Assembly: GCA_030150085.1 (NCBI GenBank)
Contig: JASLGJ010000342.1
Location: 1-8,369, forward strand
From: Candidatus Elarobacter sp.
GTDB taxonomy: Bacteria; Vulcanimicrobiota; Vulcanimicrobiia; Vulcanimicrobiales; Vulcanimicrobiaceae
DNA length: 8,369 nucleotides
Direction: 5' to 3'
Shown here: in pieces, positions 4,887-8,369 of the stretch
How the letters are laid out: each line of letters begins with the position of its first letter
Position numbering within the stretch: position 1 is the first letter of the stretch
Position numbers and translations under genes: made by a program
The notes under the pieces: model-generated
The model's database searches: none
What the model was told of the DNA's origin: nothing
What the model saw: only the letters and a program-made list of their open reading frames with translations

Positions 4887-7784
4887 CTAGCCGCCGATGC
4901 GCTTGCTGAGCGAGATGCGCACGTTGCGCGGCCCGTAGGTGTTGGCGTTGAGCAGCGCCCCCGCCAGCGGCGCGCCGGCCGCGGTCGACGCCCCGGTGAT
5001 GTAGGGCTGGAACTGGCCGCCGTACTCGGTGACGTAGCTGTTGCCGAACGTGTTGAACACGTTGTCGACGTTGAGGTTGAGCGAGTACCCGTGCGTCAGC
5101 GACAGGCGCGCGTTGGCGTTGGCGATGAAGAACGCGGGCTGGAAGAGCGAGTTGTTGGGCCCGTAGTAGGTCTCGCCGAACGAGAGCAGTCCGCCGTTGC
5201 GCGAGCGGAAGCGGATCTCGCCGTAGCCTTGCGAGTACGGGATCGACTGGTTGGAGACGCCCTGCGAGCCGCCGTAGAAGTTCACCCCCGAGATCACGCC
5301 CAGGTTGCGGACCGGCACGCTCGAGCCGGGGTTGGTGTAGAACGAGAGCGGGACGTCGATCGGCATGGCCTTCTGCAGCGAGCCCTGCACCGTGTAGCCG
5401 AAGCCGACCGCCGGGTCGCGCCGCAGCGAGAGCTCGATGCCCTCGTAGCGCGCGCGCGCCAGGTTGGTCGAGCCCGAGCTGGTCAGCGGCACCGCCGCCG
5501 CCGGGCCGGTCGGCTTTCCGGTCGCGTCCCCGGCCTGGTAGGTCGGCACCGTCACGATGCCGTTCGCGTACTGCGAGGTCGAGATGAGCTGGTCGAACAG
5601 GTTCGTGTAGTACACGTCGCCCGAGAACACGGTCTGCTTGTCGGGGCCGAGCCGCACGTCGCCGCCGAAGTTGTAGCCGAACGAGGTCTCGGGCCGGATG
5701 TTCGGGTTGGCCTCGGTGTTGGTGGCAAAGTTGTTGGAGCGGTCGATCAGCGGGGTCGTCGTGACGCGCGAGTAGAGGCCGATGTACGGCGGTGCGACCG
5801 CCGACCCCAGCGAGAAGCGCAGCGAGGCGTCCCGGTTGAGGCGGTACGTCGTGCCGAGCCGGGCGTCGTAGTGCGACTTGTGCTGGTCGGTGAACGTCGC
5901 GCCGTTGGTCTGCGAGTAGTGGGTGTCGTAGTTGTTGAAGTAGTTGCTCAGCGTGACTTGCGCGCGCGGCCCGAGGTTGCCGATGTAGCGCGCGAGCAGC
6001 GTGGTGAAGGTCTGCCCGGAGGTCGGCGGCACGGTGGCCGTCACGCTGCCGCCGGGGACGTAGGTCGCGACGTTGTACTTGCCGGTCACCGACTTGGTCG
6101 TGTCGAGCGCGAGGCTGAACAAGTTGCCGGTGTCGCCGAACGGGTGATCGACCTCGAGCGAGTAGCCGTGCAGACGGTCCTCCTCGGAGTCGTTGAAGTA
6201 CGCGGCCGGAACGGTCAGCACGGCCGGCTGGCCGGTGTAGGTCTTCGCCACCGGCGCGACCGGGCAGGCGCCCTTGACCAGCGCGACCGGGCAGACCGAG
6301 GCGGTGCCGTAGAGCTGGGTGTCGATGAAGCCCGGCTGGCTGGCGTACTGCAGGCCGTTGTACTGCAGGCGGCTGATCGAGGCCGAGTACGCGCGCGCCA
6401 GGACGTTGTTGGTGCCCAGCGTGGTGCGCACTTCGCCCTGGAAGATCGGCTCGTTGTTGATCTCGTACTCGTGAGCGGGCGCGAACACGTTGTCCTGGCC
6501 CATGACGAAGCCCGCCGCGGGACCCGTCACCGCGTTGTAGCTCGCGCCGGGGTTGAACGCCGTCTGCTCCAGGTACATGTGGTTGCCGTTCTGCTCGGTG
6601 TTGGTCTGGCTGCCCAGATAGCTCGCCGTGAACGACGTGGCGGGCGAGAAGTTGTAGCGCAGCTTGACCAGCTCCGACTTGCCGGTGTACCACGAGCTGG
6701 TCGGCAGCCCGGAGTACACCAAGCTGGTCGACTGGTTGAAGTAGGTCTGCGAGGTGCCCGGGATCGGGCCGGTCTTCGTGACCGCCGTGGCCAGCGGCTG
6801 GCCGTTGATCAGCCAGCCGTTGTTCACCGCGGTGTACGAGGTGAAATTGTCCAGCGGGCCCGGCGTCCCGGTGACGGCGTAGTCGACGACGAAGCCCAGC
6901 TTGCCCTTGGCGACGGTGTTGGAGTAGCCGAAGTTCGAGAACGTGCCGCCGAAGCTGTCGACGCCGAAGGTCTCGTAGCCGCTCGGGGTGCGGGTCGGGT
7001 CGAGGGTGCGAAAGTTGACCGTTCCGCCGATCGCGTAGTTGACCTCGGGCGCGGCCGCGCCGGGGCCCTTGATGACCTCGACCGACTGCAGCAGGAACGA
7101 GTTGAGGAAGGTGCTGACGTAGTCGCCGAACGCGCCGACCGAGACGGCGTGGCCGTCGATCAGGGACGCGGTCTCGAACGACAGGCCGCCGCGGATGTTG
7201 GGGAAGGTGATCGCGCCGGGCGCCGCGCCGTTACCCGAGGTGGCGGGCAGGCTGATGACCAGACCGGGGGTCTGGTTGAGCACGCTCTTGACCTGCGGCT
7301 GGCCCTGGTCGACGAACGTCTGCGTGTTGATGACGCTCACCGAGGCCGGCGACGTGTTGAAGGTCGAGCGCGAGAAGGTGGTGCGCGTCGAACCGATCAC
7401 GCGCAGGGTCGAGAGCGTCGGCGCGACGAGCTGGACGTTGAGGTTGACCGGCGTGCCGGCCGTCACCGCGACGTCCTGCTCCGTCCCGGCCTGGAAGCCG
7501 CTGCGCGAGACGGTCGCGGTGTAGACGCCGGGCGCGACCTGAAGCGCGTAGCGCCCCTGGGCGTCCGAGGTGGCGGTGTACGTCTGCGCGCCGCGCAGGA
7601 CGATGGTCGCGCCGGCGATCGGCGCGCCGGTGGGGTCGGTGACGGTACCGGAAACCTGCGTCGTGGTCGTCGGCGCCGTCGGCGAGGCCGGAGCGCTCTG
7701 AGCGAACGCCGGTGCCATGCCAAGAGGTCCACCGGCGAGCGCGACGAGGGCCACGGCGCTCAAGACGCGTGACAAACGGGACAC
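4887..7784 (-). CDS. TonB-dependent outer-membrane receptor with carboxypeptidase-regulatory-like N-domain (965 aa)
   Basis: It is a large TonB-gated outer-membrane transporter of unknown substrate. The frame is open to 7835, but I place the start at GTG 7784 because AGGAGGA sits just upstream and a clean signal peptide follows (residues 1-28, cleavage after AFA). A Thr/Pro/Ala-rich linker (29-42) precedes a CarboxypepD_reg-like domain (43-120: QVSGTVTDPTGAPIAGATIV, GRYALQVAPGVYTATV). TLRVIGST (126-133) may be the TonB box. The plug is about 140-260 (QVKSVLNQTPGLVISLP, NIRGG, SLIDGHAVSV, VEVIKGPGAAAPEVNYAIGGTVNFRT). The remaining 700 residues are the beta-barrel, with NVDNVFNTFGNSYV at 905-918 near the end. 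It ends in KRIGG rather than the usual aromatic residue. Cys498 and Cys507 are a close pair in a probable surface loop. It ends just past the bidirectional stem-loop and diverges from a third receptor gene. Confidence 0.93.
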   Translation of the reverse strand: MSRLSRVLSAVALVALAGGPLGMAPAFAQSAPASPTAPTTTTQVSGTVTDPTGAPIAGATIVLRGAQTYTATSDAQGRYALQVAPGVYTATVSRSGFQAGTEQDVAVTAGTPVNLNVQLVAPTLSTLRVIGSTRTTFSRSTFNTSPASVSVINTQTFVDQGQPQVKSVLNQTPGLVISLPATSGNGAAPGAITFPNIRGGLSFETASLIDGHAVSVGAFGDYVSTFLNSFLLQSVEVIKGPGAAAPEVNYAIGGTVNFRTLDPTRTPSGYETFGVDSFGGTFSNFGYSNTVAKGKLGFVVDYAVTGTPGPLDNFTSYTAVNNGWLINGQPLATAVTKTGPIPGTSQTYFNQSTSLVYSGLPTSSWYTGKSELVKLRYNFSPATSFTASYLGSQTNTEQNGNHMYLEQTAFNPGASYNAVTGPAAGFVMGQDNVFAPAHEYEINNEPIFQGEVRTTLGTNNVLARAYSASISRLQYNGLQYASQPGFIDTQLYGTASVCPVALVKGACPVAPVAKTYTGQPAVLTVPAAYFNDSEEDRLHGYSLEVDHPFGDTGNLFSLALDTTKSVTGKYNVATYVPGGSVTATVPPTSGQTFTTLLARYIGNLGPRAQVTLSNYFNNYDTHYSQTNGATFTDQHKSHYDARLGTTYRLNRDASLRFSLGSAVAPPYIGLYSRVTTTPLIDRSNNFATNTEANPNIRPETSFGYNFGGDVRLGPDKQTVFSGDVYYTNLFDQLISTSQYANGIVTVPTYQAGDATGKPTGPAAAVPLTSSGSTNLARARYEGIELSLRRDPAVGFGYTVQGSLQKAMPIDVPLSFYTNPGSSVPVRNLGVISGVNFYGGSQGVSNQSIPYSQGYGEIRFRSRNGGLLSFGETYYGPNNSLFQPAFFIANANARLSLTHGYSLNLNVDNVFNTFGNSYVTEYGGQFQPYITGASTAAGAPLAGALLNANTYGPRNVRISLSKRIGG
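6254..6294. repeat. Two copies of a 14-bp direct repeat inside the receptor gene
   Basis: GCGCGACCGGGCAG occurs at 6254-6267 and again at 6281-6294, a 27-base (nine-codon) period. On the coding strand it encodes two CPVA units (Cys498 and Cys507). It reads as a small in-frame duplication within a loop. It keeps the frame and explains why the two cysteines have the same context. Confidence 0.75.
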
Positions 7785-7787
7785 GAG

Positions 7788-7794
7788 TCCTCCT
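7788..7794 (-). promoter_or_regulatory. Ribosome binding site deciding the start of the 965-aa receptor
   Basis: Minus-strand AGGAGGA is followed by three bases and GTG at 7784. This near-perfect Shine-Dalgarno rules out starting 17 codons earlier at 7835, where the extra residues would place charged and polar sequence ahead of the signal peptide. Confidence 0.85.
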
Positions 7795-7884
7795 AAGAAG
7801 GGGAGTGCGTGGGAAAGCGCCGTGCCCTGCGGCAAGGCGAAGGGACCACCCGACGGGAGGCCCGCGGCGTAATCCTATACGCTC

Positions 7885-7946
7885 AACGTTAACCGTGGCT
7901 TAAAGGAGCACCCGCCGACCTTTCTCGCATAACCGAGCGTTAACGC
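7885..7946. repeat. Paired GTTAAC palindromes, candidate operator
   Basis: GTTAAC occurs at 7888-7893 (overlapping AACGTT at 7885-7890) and at 7939-7944 inside the 10-bp perfect palindrome GCGTTAACGC (7937-7946). The centres are 51 bp apart, about five helical turns. Both lie between the divergent receptor starts, close to the candidate -10 elements. The binding protein is unknown; the sites do not resemble a Fur box clearly enough to call one. Confidence 0.35.
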
Positions 7947-7999
7947 CGGGCTGGTAGGGTGACCCGCTGGGCGCTAGACGCCTCAACCTTCCCGCTCGA

Positions 8000-8005
8000 A
8001 AGGAA
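8000..8005 (+). promoter_or_regulatory. Ribosome binding site of the third receptor-like gene
   Basis: AAGGAA precedes GTG at 8010 by four bases and marks the start of a gene cut by the window end. Confidence 0.7.
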
Positions 8006-8009
8006 CTCC

Positions 8010-8369
8010 GTGCGCACACCCTTCCGTGTCGCGGCGGCCTTCGCGTTGGCGCTCTCGGGCCTCGCCGGCCCGGCCAGCGCGGCGCCCGCCCTCCCGCCGA
8101 CGGTCGCGCAAGCCGCCGTGCAGACGGGCGCGCTGACCGGCCGCGTCCTCGACGCCCGCGGCAACCCCGTCGCCGACGCCACCGTCACCGCGCGCGGGGC
8201 GAGCAGCGCCTCGGCCCGCACCGGCCCCGACGGCCGCTTCAGGCTGGACCTGGCGCCCGGCCTGTACACCGTGGTGATCGTCAAGGGCGGCTTCCAGAGC
8301 AGCGAGACGGCCGACCTGGCGATCGTCGCCGGCACGACCACCGACGGCTCGGTCACGCTGGCCGCGGCC
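8010..8369 (+). CDS. Secreted protein with carboxypeptidase-regulatory-like domain, probable TonB-dependent receptor N-terminus (3' cut by window)
   Basis: The frame runs from GTG 8010 without a stop through the last base, so at least 120 residues are present and the gene continues beyond the window. The start has a Shine-Dalgarno sequence four bases upstream. Residues 1-24 form a signal peptide (MRTPFRVAAAFALALSGLAG, then PASA at 21-24 as the cleavage site). Residues about 38-118 are a CarboxypepD_reg-like beta-sandwich (GALTGRVLDARGNPVADATV, TGPDGRFRLDLAPGLYTVVI), the same architecture as the two receptors in the window and clearly similar to the second one (VDPTGAPIAGATIV / APGVYTATVSRSGFQ versus APGLYTVVIVKGGFQ). 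The plug and barrel, if present, lie outside. A divergent orientation to the 965-aa receptor suggests shared control. It could instead be another protein using this domain, so the receptor call is inference. Confidence 0.75.
   Translation, partial: MRTPFRVAAAFALALSGLAGPASAAPALPPTVAQAAVQTGALTGRVLDARGNPVADATVTARGASSASARTGPDGRFRLDLAPGLYTVVIVKGGFQSSETADLAIVAGTTTDGSVTLAAA

Larger units (their letters stand above)
7785..8009. promoter_or_regulatory. Divergent intergenic region, candidate promoters and operators
   Basis: This 225-bp region must drive both receptor genes. It is noticeably richer in A and T around 7870-7945 than the rest of the window. On the minus strand TATAGGAT (7872-7879) is a plausible -10 for the 965-aa receptor, giving a leader of roughly 80 bases; on the plus strand CATAAC (7928-7933) is a weaker -10 candidate. 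No convincing -35 is seen for either. No small ORF or RNA gene is supported here. Two GTTAAC palindromes are listed separately. Confidence 0.4.

Noticed and set aside
4678..6693. 671-residue open frame on the - strand
   Set aside because: A shifted frame inside the 965-aa receptor and running into the thioesterase; composition is typical of a shadow.
4866..7772. 968-residue open frame on the + strand
   Set aside because: It is antisense to the 965-aa receptor, very rich in Arg, Val and Ala, with no start signal and no recognisable domain.
7940..8356. 138-residue open frame on the - strand opposite the third receptor start
   Set aside because: The + strand frame here has a Shine-Dalgarno, a signal peptide and a recognisable domain; the antisense frame has none of these.

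Overview
The window is very GC-rich, dense with GTG starts, and shows diderm envelope genes. It carries three TonB-dependent outer-membrane receptors (TBDRs), each with or near an N-terminal carboxypeptidase-regulatory-like domain. This points to a high-GC Gram-negative-type bacterium. A Candidatus Eremiobacterota (WPS-2)-like lineage is my best guess, but no rRNA or marker gene here settles it, and Acidobacteriota, Gemmatimonadota or Proteobacteria are not excluded.

Layout, left to right: (1) the 3' part of a GAF plus SpoIIE/PP2C-type serine phosphatase gene on the + strand, cut by the window start. It overlaps tail-to-tail by 62 bp with (2) a complete 757-aa TBDR gene on the - strand. Upstream of that TBDR, on the same strand and 52 bp away, is (3) a small 152-aa membrane protein with a methionine-rich segment; the two probably form an operon that may handle a metal. 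Diverging from it are (4) three tightly packed + strand genes: a BolA-family protein, a variant CGFS-type monothiol glutaredoxin (CGFT here), and a hotdog-fold acyl-CoA thioesterase. They have a 2-nt gap and then a 1-nt stop/start overlap. BolA and monothiol glutaredoxin are known partners that hold a [2Fe-2S] cluster between them, so this is an iron-sulfur/iron-homeostasis operon with a thioesterase attached. (5) A strong 14-bp stem-loop separates this operon from (6) a convergent 965-aa TBDR on the - strand. (7) A 225-bp divergent intergenic region with two GTTAAC-centred motifs lies between that TBDR and (8) the start of a third TBDR-like gene on the + strand, cut by the window end.

The likely theme is envelope uptake (three receptors) beside cytosolic Fe-S/iron handling. 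The functional link is inferred from neighbourhood only. No mobile element, CRISPR array, tRNA or rRNA was seen. I see no clear evidence for an entirely new system. The most unusual points are the variant glutaredoxin in a BolA-Grx-thioesterase operon, the Met-rich membrane protein paired with a TBDR, and the antisense-encoded tail of the phosphatase.
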